Source of the DNA: Hyphomicrobiales bacterium
GTDB lineage: Bacteria > Pseudomonadota > Alphaproteobacteria > Rhizobiales > Rhizobiaceae
Assembly (NCBI GenBank): GCA_900489925.1
Contig: UEHQ01000034.1
Location: 124,001 to 188,000, forward strand
DNA length: 64,000 nucleotides
Reading direction: 5' to 3'
The translations under genes were made by a program, and so were the position numbers. Of this stretch, positions 42,418 to 51,172 are shown piece by piece; within the stretch, counting starts at the first letter, position 1; every line of letters begins with the position of its first letter. Under the pieces are notes generated by a model. The model did not search any database. It saw nothing but the letters and a program-made list of their open reading frames with translations, and was not told where the DNA came from.

Positions 42418-42495
42418 TCCGCGGGCTCGTTCGTTGGAACCTTACCGCTTTGCGGCCGTTTTCCAGTATCTGGAAAGCACAAGTGAAGCGCCGAG

Positions 42496-42684
42496 ATGAA
42501 CTACACTTATCTCCACCACCTGTATCGCAAGCGGGCCGAGCTGGAAGCAAAGCTCGAGTTGTATGATGCGCGCGATTGTTTCGGAGATGAGGAGATCAAC
42601 GACGGGACGGGAGACGATCTTCGTCTACGGCTCGAAGAGATCGCCGAGGAAATCGAACGGCTGGAACACTCGCCGTCCGCCTAG
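42496..42684 (+). CDS. Small hypothetical protein
   Basis: A 62-residue, strongly charged protein (MNYTYLHHLYRKRAELEAKL, ending EEIERLEHSPSA) that should form a helical hairpin or short coiled coil. GAAGCGCCGAG precedes the ATG weakly. Its stop overlaps the convergent DUF1810 gene by 4 bp. Function unknown. Confidence 0.5.
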   Translation: MNYTYLHHLYRKRAELEAKLELYDARDCFGDEEINDGTGDDLRLRLEEIAEEIERLEHSPSA

Positions 42685-43118
42685 GAAGCCGCATCCAGCA
42701 ATTGTATGGTGCGCTCGTCGAAGATGCCGTTGAAGAAGCGATCGATGACTGCATGAAACGGTGATCCGTGATCGCTGATCGCGGCAAACAGGGTCATGCA
42801 CGAGCAGAGCTTCAGATCATCAGGCGAGCCGAAGATATCATGCGCGGAGACGCCCGTGTTGCCCAACACGGCGTCGACACAGCGGACTAGTCGGCTGCCG
42901 AGGATTGGATCGGCCAGATAGGCCGTCGCCTCCTCGGCGGAACGAATCGCATATTTTTCCGCCATGAAGGACGTACCGAGCCCAGCTATCTGAGGGAAGA
43001 TGAACCACATCCAGTGTGACCGCTTGCGTCCAGACCTGAGCTCTTCCAGAGCCCTGGCGTAGACGCCATTCTGTGCGTCGATAAAGCGGTCGAGATCGTA
43101 GTCGATGACAGCGGACAT
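42681..43118 (-). CDS. DUF1810-family protein
   Basis: A 145-residue protein of the DUF1810 family: DLDRFIDAQNGVYARALEEL, RKRSHWMWFIFPQIAGLG and VRCVDAVLGNTGVSAHDIFG. The SHWMWFIFPQ motif is diagnostic. Function unknown; members are soluble, calpastatin-like by name only. Confidence 0.85.
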   Translation of the reverse strand: MSAVIDYDLDRFIDAQNGVYARALEELRSGRKRSHWMWFIFPQIAGLGTSFMAEKYAIRSAEEATAYLADPILGSRLVRCVDAVLGNTGVSAHDIFGSPDDLKLCSCMTLFAAISDHGSPFHAVIDRFFNGIFDERTIQLLDAAS

Positions 43119-43181
43119 GTCCGGCCCTCCCTTGCACCTAACTATATCGGCAATCGGGGATTTCCATGCCTTGGTGTCTGA

Positions 43182-43499
43182 TCAGCAAGACTTGTCGGGG
43201 TAGGGGCTGTGCTCGCGGCAAAAGTCGACCGCTGGAAGGGATTCGGAAATCGCGCCGACGGTCTGGGTGTCGATTGGGGATGCCAGAGGCCCACCCAGAT
43301 GAACTGTCAAGGCTGCAATGCCGAGTAGTATCAATGCTCCAAAAACAACAAGTGTTTCGCCGACGGAAAGGCGATTTGCGCCGATGTGCCGGGCGTGTTC
43401 GACATATTCATATTCAGCCTCACTGCCTGTCTGTCCATCCGCTGTGTGACGATGCACCAAATTGCCCGTCGCCGGATCCCAAATCTCGCTGCTAGCCAT
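43182..43499 (-). CDS. Hypothetical single-span membrane protein
   Basis: A 105-residue protein with ATG at 43499 after GGAG. N-terminal soluble part (MASSEIWDPATGNLVHRHTA, acidic stretch EAEYEYVEHARH), one membrane segment (about residues 47-66), and a short C-terminal tail with two Cys (DFCREHSPYPDKSC). No known domain recognised. The 223-bp region upstream to the amidase gene shows no further gene. Confidence 0.5.
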   Translation of the reverse strand: MASSEIWDPATGNLVHRHTADGQTGSEAEYEYVEHARHIGANRLSVGETLVVFGALILLGIAALTVHLGGPLASPIDTQTVGAISESLPAVDFCREHSPYPDKSC

Positions 43500-43722
43500 T
43501 TCTAAAACTCCTATATAGCACCAGCCGCCTGGGCCGACGCAGTCGGACCGGCGGTTTGCGCACGCGACCCCCATGTGTGTTGGCAGCCGACAAAGTGAAA
43601 GACCGAATACACAAACTCAGTGTTCATAAAATCGAACCAATCGGTTTGATCTGGTTTCTGGGCTTGGCTCGGAGCAGAAATTCGGCTTAGGTCGGGCACC
43701 ATCCAATTTCTCGGATAACCCC

Positions 43723-45093
43723 ATGACGAAATCATTTGGCGCGATGTCGGTCGCGCAGCTTTCCGTTCTCATTCAGAGTGCCGCGGTCGATCCGGTCGAG
43801 GTGACTGAAGCGGTTATCGATGGGATCGAGCGTCACCCGGACCAGTCGATCTTCACCACTTTGCTCAAGGATCGGGCGCTGACGGAGGCAAAAGCATCGT
43901 CCGTGCGCCTGAAGGCGGGGCGCTCGCTCGGGATGCTCGACGGGATTCCGATCGCCTGGAAGGATCTCTTCGACATCGAGGGGCGCGCGACGACGGCCGG
44001 CTCGACGATACTTGCCAAAGCTCCAGCAGCAAAAACGGATGCAGCAGTCGTCACCGCCTTGAAGCAGGCCGGCATGATTTCACTCGGCTGCACCAATATG
44101 AGCGAGTTCGCCTTCTCGGGCCTCGGCGTCAATCCGCACTACGGAACACCGCACAATCCGCATGGCCGAGATGTGCCCCGCATTCCCGGCGGTTCGTCGT
44201 CAGGCGCCGGCGTCGTGGTCGCGGCCGGGCTTGCGCCCGTGGCCATGGGAACAGATACGGGCGGATCCGTACGCATCCCGGCAGCCTTCAACGGCATCGT
44301 TGGCTACAAGGCAACGCGCGGCCGCTATGCCATGGATGGGGTGTTCCCACTGGCGAAAAGCCTCGACTCACTCGGCCCGCTTTGCCGGACCGTCCAGGAT
44401 GCGGTGTGGATCGACGCGGCAATGAGGGGTCTGACAGCCCCGACTATCGCCCATGGCGCGATCAACGGGATCGATATCGTCGTGCCGACGACCGTTGTTT
44501 TCGAGGGGGCAGAGGCCGGGGTGGTTGCCGCCTTCGAGGCCGCGCTCGAGCGATTGGCCAAAGCGGGAGCCAGGATCAGTAGGATCACCATCCCGGCCTT
44601 CGACGAGATACTCGATGTGATGGCCAAGCACGGGGCACTGGCAACCGCCGAAGCCTTCGCCCTGCATCGCGAGCGCCTGGCAGGGCCGGAGGTCGCCGGC
44701 ATGGATCCTCGCGTGGTCATGCGAACGCGGCTTGGCGAGACGATCAGCCTGCCTGATTATCTTGCACTGCTCGAAGTGCGCCAGCGTCTGGTGCATGACG
44801 TTGAACGGTTGCTCGGCAACAGCTTTGTCGCATTCCCCAGTGTCGCCCATGTTGCGCCACCGATTGCGCCGCTCGAGGTCGACGACGCACTTTTTGTCTC
44901 GACCAACGGCAAGACGCTTCGCAACACCATGCTCGGAAATTTCCTGGACTGGTGCGGTGCGTCGATCCCCTGCGGCACCGGCGACGCCGAAATGCCCGTC
45001 GGCCTCCTGCTTTCTGCAGTGGGGAAACGTGACGAGGCACTGCTCAGCATTGCACTTTCGGCAGAAGCAGTGGTTCGGGGAGATTTCGTTTGA
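43723..45093 (+). CDS. Amidase-signature-family hydrolase
   Basis: A 456-residue amidase. The Ser-cis-Ser-Lys triad is visible: Lys80 in GIPIAWKDLFD, cis-Ser at 158-159 in GGSSSGAG, and the nucleophile Ser182 in GTDTGGSVRIPA. It hydrolyses an amide or carbamoyl group; the true substrate is unknown. It heads a plus-strand set with the isomerase (50 bp) and aldolase (20 bp) genes. Confidence 0.88.
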   Translation: MTKSFGAMSVAQLSVLIQSAAVDPVEVTEAVIDGIERHPDQSIFTTLLKDRALTEAKASSVRLKAGRSLGMLDGIPIAWKDLFDIEGRATTAGSTILAKAPAAKTDAAVVTALKQAGMISLGCTNMSEFAFSGLGVNPHYGTPHNPHGRDVPRIPGGSSSGAGVVVAAGLAPVAMGTDTGGSVRIPAAFNGIVGYKATRGRYAMDGVFPLAKSLDSLGPLCRTVQDAVWIDAAMRGLTAPTIAHGAINGIDIVVPTTVVFEGAEAGVVAAFEAALERLAKAGARISRITIPAFDEILDVMAKHGALATAEAFALHRERLAGPEVAGMDPRVVMRTRLGETISLPDYLALLEVRQRLVHDVERLLGNSFVAFPSVAHVAPPIAPLEVDDALFVSTNGKTLRNTMLGNFLDWCGASIPCGTGDAEMPVGLLLSAVGKRDEALLSIALSAEAVVRGDFV

Positions 45094-45143
45094 AATTCCA
45101 AGGCGTTGCTGCCTAGATAGGCGAGGAGCGAGGAGGAGAATGC

Positions 45144-46004
45144 ATGGCTCAGAATCTGGAAAATGGACGGTTCGCCGTTTCGACGTGGTCGCTGCACCGA
45201 CTTTTGGGGGCGACCTATCCCTACAGCCCGGACCCGGACAAGAGCGCCGCGCGCAAGGAACCCTATGGGCCGGGCGCTGCCGAACTGATCGAAATCCCCA
45301 GGCAGCTTGCTGATCGGGGGATTGGTCGGCTCGAGATCTGCTCTTTCCACTTGCCGAGCCTTGACCGCGCCTATATCGCGGAACTGCGCGACGCACTCGC
45401 GCGCTCCGGCGTGCGGTTGCAGACGCTGCTCGTCGAAGACGGCGATCCGAGCAGCCCGCAGACAGCGGAGCGCGACATCCGTTGGATTGCCGGCTGGGTC
45501 GAGATTGCTGCAGCGCTCGGCGCGGACAACATGCGCGTCATTGCAGGCAAACAGGCGCCGACCGACGAGAACCTGACGCGGGCTGCCGGGCATCTTTCCT
45601 GGCTGGCGTCTCAGGCACAGGGGAGCGGCGTCCGCGTCGTCACCGAAAACTGGTTCGACCTGCTGCCGTCGCCTCGCGAGATGAATTGGCTGCTTGATCG
45701 CACTGGCGGCGAGATCGGGCTCAACGGCGATCTCGGCAATTGGTCGGCGCCGGCGAAATATGCCGGCCTTGCCGATATCATGCGCCGCGCCGAAATCTGC
45801 CACGCCAAGGCGGACTACAACGCGTCCGGCCTCGATGCCGATGACTATCGCAGGTCACTCGAAGCGTGCCGGCAGGCCGGATACGAAGGCCCCTATACGC
45901 TGATCTACGATTCCCCGTTCTTCGCCGACGAGTGGGACGGGATCCTGCTGCAGAAGGCGTTTATCGAAGAGTTTTATGAGGAAAAGCAGCGGGCCGCAGG
46001 CTGA
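45144..46004 (+). CDS. Sugar phosphate isomerase/epimerase (xylose-isomerase-like TIM barrel)
   Basis: A 286-residue AP endonuclease family 2 barrel. AGGAGGAG lies 5 bases before ATG at 45144. Metal-ligand candidates: Glu in GRLEICSFHLPSL, Glu in RVVTENWFDLLP, Asp in LNGDLGNWS, His in EICHAKADYN, and Glu-free end TLIYDSPFF. The family interconverts keto- and aldo-sugars or epimers; the substrate is unknown. Confidence 0.82.
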   Translation: MAQNLENGRFAVSTWSLHRLLGATYPYSPDPDKSAARKEPYGPGAAELIEIPRQLADRGIGRLEICSFHLPSLDRAYIAELRDALARSGVRLQTLLVEDGDPSSPQTAERDIRWIAGWVEIAAALGADNMRVIAGKQAPTDENLTRAAGHLSWLASQAQGSGVRVVTENWFDLLPSPREMNWLLDRTGGEIGLNGDLGNWSAPAKYAGLADIMRRAEICHAKADYNASGLDADDYRRSLEACRQAGYEGPYTLIYDSPFFADEWDGILLQKAFIEEFYEEKQRAAG

Positions 46005-46024
46005 GCTGCAAAAAGGAGACTGGC

Positions 46025-46822
46025 ATGAGCGGTTCAACCACGATCGAGGGCTTCGCGAAGCGGATCAGAAGCGGCGAGGGCGGTGGAATGATTTCCGCCT
46101 GGGTCGGAATTCCGGATCCACTGTTCGTCAACCACCTGGCACAGGAAGCCTTCGATGCGGTGGTGCTGGATCTGCAGCACGGCGTCTGGGACATGGCGGC
46201 GGCCGCCAACGGCATCGGCCAGGGCCGTCTTGCCGGAAAACCGGTGGTGGCACGCATTCCGGTCGGCGACTTCGCTCTGGCATCACGACTGCTCGACGCG
46301 GGTGCTTCCGGCATTATCGCGCCGATGATCAATTCGGTCGCCGACGCCGAGGCATTTGCAAAGGCGACCAAGTATCCGCCACTCGGCGAGCGCAGTTGGG
46401 GTCCGACGCTCGCCGTCAACCACACGGGGCTTTCGCCGAGCACCTATCTCGCGACGGCAAACGAAGAGACTGTCGCGATCGCGATGATCGAGACGCGAGC
46501 GGCACTCGATGCCGCCGACGAAATTCTGCGTGTGAAAGGCATCGACGGCATCTTCGTGGGACCGTCCGACCTGTCGATCGCGCTGTCGGATGGTGCGAAG
46601 CTCGCACCCGACACGCCTGAGATGGATGCCGTTCTCAAGCACCTGATCGCGCGATGCCGTGCGCATGGGAAGTTCGCCTGCGTCTTCGGAAGCAATGGTG
46701 AACGGGCCGGCGAACTGCTGAAAATGGGCTTCGATTTCGTTATTGCCGGTGCGGACACGCAACAGCTGCGTTCGGGCGCCGCCAGTGCGATCGCGGCGGC
46801 CCGCAAGGTCCAGGCGGGCTGA
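46025..46822 (+). CDS. HpcH/HpaI-family 2-oxo-acid aldolase
   Basis: A 265-residue class II pyruvate aldolase. Motifs: VVLDLQHGVWD (His), VARIPVGD, SAGIIAPM-like GASGIIAPMINS, AMIETRAALDAADEIL (metal Glu) and GIFVGPSDLSIAL (metal Asp). AAGGAG stands before the ATG. It splits 4-hydroxy-2-oxo acids into pyruvate and an aldehyde, a sensible end step after the isomerase. Confidence 0.87.
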   Translation: MSGSTTIEGFAKRIRSGEGGGMISAWVGIPDPLFVNHLAQEAFDAVVLDLQHGVWDMAAAANGIGQGRLAGKPVVARIPVGDFALASRLLDAGASGIIAPMINSVADAEAFAKATKYPPLGERSWGPTLAVNHTGLSPSTYLATANEETVAIAMIETRAALDAADEILRVKGIDGIFVGPSDLSIALSDGAKLAPDTPEMDAVLKHLIARCRAHGKFACVFGSNGERAGELLKMGFDFVIAGADTQQLRSGAASAIAAARKVQAG

Positions 46823-46823
46823 G

Positions 46824-47495
46824 CTACCGCAGGCCCAACCAGATGACGTGGCGGGCTCCGCCACGTTTTCCGTTTGCGCGCGTGTTGACCGCTTCGACCT
46901 GAAAGCCGCAATCGCGCATCCGGCGGGTGAAGCTGGCATCGGGACCGGACGACCAGACGGCAAGCACACCGCCTTTTCGCAGGGCATCGCGGGATGCGCG
47001 CAGTCCGTTGAAATCATAAAGGCCGTCGTTGGATTGCCGGGTCAGGCCATCAGGCCCGTTGTCGACGTCGAGAAGGATGGCGTCGAATTTCGCCTTGCTG
47101 GAGCGGATGAGGGCGCTGACATCGCTTTGATGGATCGTGACGCGCGGGTCGTCAAGGCAACCCTTGAACACTTCGGTCATCGGACCACGCGCCCAGGCGA
47201 TGACGGCGGGCACGAGTTCGGCAACGACGACGCTTGCGTCCGGAGGCAGGATGGCGAGCGCCGCGCGCAGCGTGAAGCCCATGCCGAGGCCACCGATCAG
47301 GATCTGCGGCCGCGCCCGATCCTTGATCCTGTCGTGGGAGAGCGTCGCGAGCGCTTCTTCCGATCCGCTCAAGCGGCTGTTCATCAGCTCGTTGGAGCCG
47401 AGCATGATCGAAAACTCGCTGCCGCGCTGCTTCAGGCGCAATTCGCCGGCCTCTCCGGGAATGGGAGCGGAATCGAGCTGGATCCAGGGGAGCAT
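46824..47495 (-). CDS. Spermidine-synthase-like methyltransferase-fold protein
   Basis: A 223-residue protein; ATG at 47495 (MLPWIQLDSAPIPGEAGE) after GAGG. It has the Rossmann methyltransferase motifs IGGLGMGFTLRAAL, VVAELVPAVIAWARG and FDAILLDVDNGPDGL, as in SpeE-type proteins, but is shorter than spermidine synthase (about 280). Annotators usually call it spermidine synthase-like; its reaction is unknown. Convergent with the aldolase, 1 bp apart. Confidence 0.7.
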   Translation of the reverse strand: MLPWIQLDSAPIPGEAGELRLKQRGSEFSIMLGSNELMNSRLSGSEEALATLSHDRIKDRARPQILIGGLGMGFTLRAALAILPPDASVVVAELVPAVIAWARGPMTEVFKGCLDDPRVTIHQSDVSALIRSSKAKFDAILLDVDNGPDGLTRQSNDGLYDFNGLRASRDALRKGGVLAVWSSGPDASFTRRMRDCGFQVEAVNTRANGKRGGARHVIWLGLR

Positions 47496-47591
47496 GTCGG
47501 TCGGGCCTCGCGTTGAAGCCGCCCCGTAGCACAAAACAACACCGCCGCGAACCTTAAACAAGGATCGCGGCATTATGGCGTGTTCTGCAGA

Positions 47592-47873
47592 CTACCGGTT
47601 ATCCACGCATGCTGGGTTGGTTGTCCTGGTGTGGCGCTGATTTGGCGGGCAGGTCCATTGGATGGATTTTGGCGTGTTTGTCGTGCTGCCGGTTTCGAAG
47701 GCATCGAACGGGATGGCAAAGCCGCCGCTCGGAGATTCATCTGCACGCGAGGTCCCGAGCGGGGCGGAACCATCGAAGCGGCCGCTGCTGTCCATGCCCA
47801 TGTTGGCCTGGGCGAAGATGCTGCCGGCAAAGCCAAGTGTGATGATTGAGGTCATTGCGATAAGCTTGTACAT
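47592..47873 (-). CDS. Small secreted hypothetical protein
   Basis: A 93-residue protein with a signal peptide (MYKLIAMTSIITLGFAGSIF, cut near AQA-NM, residue 22-24). The mature part is Gly/Ser/Asp-rich (GMDSSGRFDGSAPLG) and ends with two Cys (WTCPPNQRHTRTTNPACVD) that could form a disulfide. AAGAGG lies 8 bases before ATG. No known domain. Confidence 0.55.
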   Translation of the reverse strand: MYKLIAMTSIITLGFAGSIFAQANMGMDSSGRFDGSAPLGTSRADESPSGGFAIPFDAFETGSTTNTPKSIQWTCPPNQRHTRTTNPACVDNR

Positions 47874-47966
47874 GATCGAAACCTCTTCGCGTTCCTTGAA
47901 CAGGTAGAAAGATAGCGCGCGAAGCGGTTTTGGACCAGAGACGCGCGTTACCTATTTCGTACTGCT

Positions 47967-48608
47967 CTAGCGCGCCGCCCAGTTCGCGCCGCGGCGGAAA
48001 ATGGTCCGCATCTGAGGCACCGAAAACTCCTTGGCCTGATGCCCAAGCGAGGAGTAGAAGACCCGCCCCTTGCCATACTTGCGCTTCCAGGCAACGGGCA
48101 TCACGACGCCGTCGATCCAGTAGGCGTGATCACCTGTAAATGTGGTTGTTGCCAACACTTCGTTCGAGGGATCGACGTGCATGTAGTACTGCTCGGAGGT
48201 GTAGGGGAAATCGGCGATCCCTTCCATGACCGGATCGTCAGGACGGGTGATGTTGACGGTGTAGTCGATGATGTTGCCGGGATGGGCAACCCACTGGCCA
48301 CCGACGATGAACTGATACTCCACGCAATCGCGGAAGCTGTCGCCTGCGCCGCCATGGTAGCCGGCAAGGCCGACCCCACCCTCGATGGCGGCTGCAAGGT
48401 TCTTGATCTCTTCCTTTTCGATCTTCGACATGGTGACGATCGGGACGACCAGCGAAAGGTCATGCACGGAGGGGTCGGCAAAGGCTTCGGTCGTGTGCTC
48501 GACATAGACCTTGAAACCATCCTCCTCGAGAATGTCCTTGATGATGGCCGCGCATTCCTGCGGCTCGTGCCCGCTCCATCCGCCCCATACGATCAGTGCT
48601 TCGCGCAT
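47967..48608 (-). CDS. ThuA-domain protein
   Basis: A 213-residue ThuA-family protein (glutamine-amidotransferase-like fold): MREALIVWGGWSGHEPQECA, GGVGLAGYHGGAGDSFRDCV, and YGKGRVFYSSLGH. ThuA and ThuB of Sinorhizobium convert trehalose and related disaccharides to 3-keto forms. It follows a Gfo/Idh/MocA gene by 18 bp, the same partnership as thuAB, but the substrate here is not shown. Confidence 0.85.
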   Translation of the reverse strand: MREALIVWGGWSGHEPQECAAIIKDILEEDGFKVYVEHTTEAFADPSVHDLSLVVPIVTMSKIEKEEIKNLAAAIEGGVGLAGYHGGAGDSFRDCVEYQFIVGGQWVAHPGNIIDYTVNITRPDDPVMEGIADFPYTSEQYYMHVDPSNEVLATTTFTGDHAYWIDGVVMPVAWKRKYGKGRVFYSSLGHQAKEFSVPQMRTIFRRGANWAAR

Positions 48609-48626
48609 GCTATTTCCTCCTGATGA

Positions 48627-49727
48627 TTACTTGCCCAGCCGTCCGTCGACGAGGGACTCCGAAAGCGGCGCGGGCCGTTCGGTCTGCGTTGTGATGGCGA
48701 TCGTGCGTCCCGTTTCCGAGGCGGTATGAAAGGCTTCCATGACCTCGAGCACATGCAGCGCGAGGCTGCCGTTTGCCCGGTGCGGCCGATTGGAGCGAAT
48801 GGCATGGGCAAGGTCGGCAACGCCGATCGAGCGGTAGTTGCCATCGGCATAAGGTGCGCTCAGCGGCTGCTGTTCGAAGGCGCCGCCCTTCTTCAGGAGT
48901 TCGACCTCGCCGCCGAAATGATTGGGGTCGGGAACGATCAGCGTTCCCTCTGTGCCATAGATTTCCAGCGGCACATGCTTGTGTCCGGCGACATCGAAAC
49001 TCATGCCGATCTGCACGACCGCGCCATTGGCAAAAGCCATGAGGCCCGAAACATGCGTGGGAACATGCACCGGGATATGCTCGCCGTTGCGCGGTTCGCT
49101 GGTGATGATGCGCTCCTTGCGCGGAGTCACCGCGAAACCGGCGACCTGGGCGACAGGGCCAAACAGGTTGACGAGATCGGTGATGTAATAGGGTCCCATG
49201 TCGAGCATCGGGCCGCCGCCGACCTCGTAGTAGAAGGCCGGGTTCGGATGCCATCGTTCGTGGCCAGGGCACATGAAGGTCGCCGTGCCGCCGACCGGCT
49301 GGCCGATAACGCCCTGATCGATCAGCGCACGTGCCGTCTGGTGGCCGCCGCCGAGGAAGGTGTCAGGGGCCGCGCCAATCCGCAAACCCTTCGCCTTGGC
49401 AGCGTCAGCCAGCGTCTTGCCCTCGGCGAAGTTGATACCGAGCGGCTTTTCCGAATAGGTGTGCTTGCCGGCGGCCAGCGCCTGCAGGCCAACCGCGACA
49501 TGCGCTTTCGGGACCGTCAGATTGACGATGATCTCGATTTTTGGATCGGCAAAGAGCTGGTCGATGCTTCGGGCCGGTACGTTGAACTCGGCGGCCTTTG
49601 CTTCGGCCAACGCATGATTGAGGTCGGCCACGCCCCGGATGTCGAGGATGGGGAAAGAGGCCATGGCCTTCAGATAGGCGCCGGAAATATTGCCGCACCC
49701 GATGATGCCGATACCGACTTTTTCCAT
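48627..49727 (-). CDS. Gfo/Idh/MocA-family oxidoreductase (ThuB-like)
   Basis: A 366-residue NAD(P)-dependent dehydrogenase: VGIGIIGCGNISGAYLKAMA at the N-terminus binds the cofactor, and EKPLGINFAEGKTL holds the catalytic Lys motif EKP. HERWHPNPAFYYEVGGGPML continues the family pattern with the ligand His region. It would oxidise a sugar or polyol. In a minus-strand operon with the ROK and ThuA genes. Confidence 0.87.
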   Translation of the reverse strand: MEKVGIGIIGCGNISGAYLKAMASFPILDIRGVADLNHALAEAKAAEFNVPARSIDQLFADPKIEIIVNLTVPKAHVAVGLQALAAGKHTYSEKPLGINFAEGKTLADAAKAKGLRIGAAPDTFLGGGHQTARALIDQGVIGQPVGGTATFMCPGHERWHPNPAFYYEVGGGPMLDMGPYYITDLVNLFGPVAQVAGFAVTPRKERIITSEPRNGEHIPVHVPTHVSGLMAFANGAVVQIGMSFDVAGHKHVPLEIYGTEGTLIVPDPNHFGGEVELLKKGGAFEQQPLSAPYADGNYRSIGVADLAHAIRSNRPHRANGSLALHVLEVMEAFHTASETGRTIAITTQTERPAPLSESLVDGRLGK

Positions 49728-49762
49728 TGTTTTCCTCCCGATGGATTGTTCGATGCTGTGCG

Positions 49763-50962
49763 CTAGAGCGCAGGTCCTGTGGTGTTCCAGGGTGACTCGT
49801 AGAGTTCGTAGAGCGCGACCGCTGCTGCTCCCTGCGCCCAGAAGTCATCCGTCGAATCGTCAAAGACGAGTTCCGCGACCCCTTGCAGGGACGGGGGGAT
49901 GGCGAGGGCATAGGCATTGCGCAGGCTGTTGAGGAAGGGCTCGCCAAGCGCAAGGCTGGAGCCGACGAGAATGACGCGCGGCGGCGCGAAGATCGTGACG
50001 ATATTGGCGACAGCAACACCGACGGCTTCGCCCGCACGGATGGCGGCGCTGATCAGCGTATTGTCTTCGGCCTTGATGAGCGCCTGCGCGTGAGTCATGC
50101 CACGCCCGAGCCGGATGGCTTCAGCGAAGCGGCCGCCCACCGGCTGCTCTCCTAATATTTCGCTTTCCCCCGCCTGGCTGGACAGACGCACGATGCCGCG
50201 CGGTCCCATGCCGAGCACGAGGTCTCCGAGATTGTGGCTGAGGCCGCCGGCACCACGAAACAGCTGGTTGCCATGGAGCACACCAAGACCCAGCGTCTGT
50301 TCCAGTGAAATCAGCACCATGTCTTCAAGGTCGCGGGCCTTGCCGAACCAGTGATGCGCCAGCGTAATGGCATGGGCATCGCTTTCCACGATCGTCGGCG
50401 TATTCAGCCGGGCCGTCATCTCGGCGGCGAAATCGACGTTGGTGTCGCGGAAGATCGGGCTGCTGCGAACATGCCCGGTGCGGTGCTCGATCACACCCGG
50501 CAGGCCGAGACAGACGGTATCGACGTCCTCCAGCGACAGGCCGGCATCGACGACGCAGCGCCGTACGCCGTCTTCAACGAGATCTGCAATCACCCCGATC
50601 GGCTGGCGGTCGATGCGGATCGGCAGGGGCAGCTTCGACAGCACGTCGCCGCGAAAATCCGTGACCACGAAAACCAGCCTGTTGGCCGCGATCTTGGCGC
50701 CGACGACGCGGGCGGCGTCCGGGTTGAGCTCCAGCATGACCCGGGGGCGACCACGCGCTGCCTCGTTGCGGATATCACCTTCGTGGCGCGGCAGGATGAG
50801 ACCGTCGTCGAGCAGCGAGGCGGTGATGGCCGAAACTGTTGTCGTCGACAGTTGCGTGCGTTCGCTGATCTCGACGCGGGAGATCGGCCCATGCCGGCGG
50901 ACCGTATCCAGCACGTTCAAGCGATTGATCGCGCGCATCAATTCCGGATCTGCGGTCTTCAT
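49763..50962 (-). CDS. ROK-family transcriptional regulator
   Basis: A 399-residue repressor with N-terminal HTH (about residues 20-75: ISRVEISERTQLSTTTVSAI) and ROK domain (VLISLEQTLGLGVLHGNQLF and NLGDLVLGMGPRG). ATG at 50962 is chosen; 51004 is also in frame. Divergent from the importer at 51173; the inverted sites at 51017-51125 are likely its operators. Confidence 0.88.
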   Translation of the reverse strand: MKTADPELMRAINRLNVLDTVRRHGPISRVEISERTQLSTTTVSAITASLLDDGLILPRHEGDIRNEAARGRPRVMLELNPDAARVVGAKIAANRLVFVVTDFRGDVLSKLPLPIRIDRQPIGVIADLVEDGVRRCVVDAGLSLEDVDTVCLGLPGVIEHRTGHVRSSPIFRDTNVDFAAEMTARLNTPTIVESDAHAITLAHHWFGKARDLEDMVLISLEQTLGLGVLHGNQLFRGAGGLSHNLGDLVLGMGPRGIVRLSSQAGESEILGEQPVGGRFAEAIRLGRGMTHAQALIKAEDNTLISAAIRAGEAVGVAVANIVTIFAPPRVILVGSSLALGEPFLNSLRNAYALAIPPSLQGVAELVFDDSTDDFWAQGAAAVALYELYESPWNTTGPAL

Positions 50963-51016
50963 TTGGTCTGGCCAGGCTCTTCTTGCTTCTGCCGAAACAG
51001 GCAATATTTTCGTCGG

Positions 51017-51125
51017 TATGCGAATTAAATAGCTTCAGGATTCATGGCCTTGTCAAGGCAAATCTACCAATTTCAAGGAGGGGAGTTGACATTCCGGCAA
51101 ACCTCCCGATCATTTAATCCGCATA
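51017..51125. promoter_or_regulatory. Widely spaced inverted sites and promoter before the importer
   Basis: TATGCGAATTAAAT (51017-51030) and ATTTAATCCGCATA (51112-51125) are inverted copies matching at 13 of 14 positions, 81 bp apart. TTGACA at 51086-51091 could be the -35 for the importer; the -10 (about 51109-51115) touches the right-hand site. Looping by the ROK repressor would cover the promoter. Confidence 0.65.
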
Positions 51126-51172
51126 AGGGAAAAAATTGTAGAGGACGATTTTCCCCTTCAGGAGGAGAACCC

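Noticed and set aside
43500-43722. A 74-codon minus-strand frame in the gap before the amidase
   Set aside because: No ribosome site, no recognisable domain, and composition like a chance frame; the gap is left without a gene.
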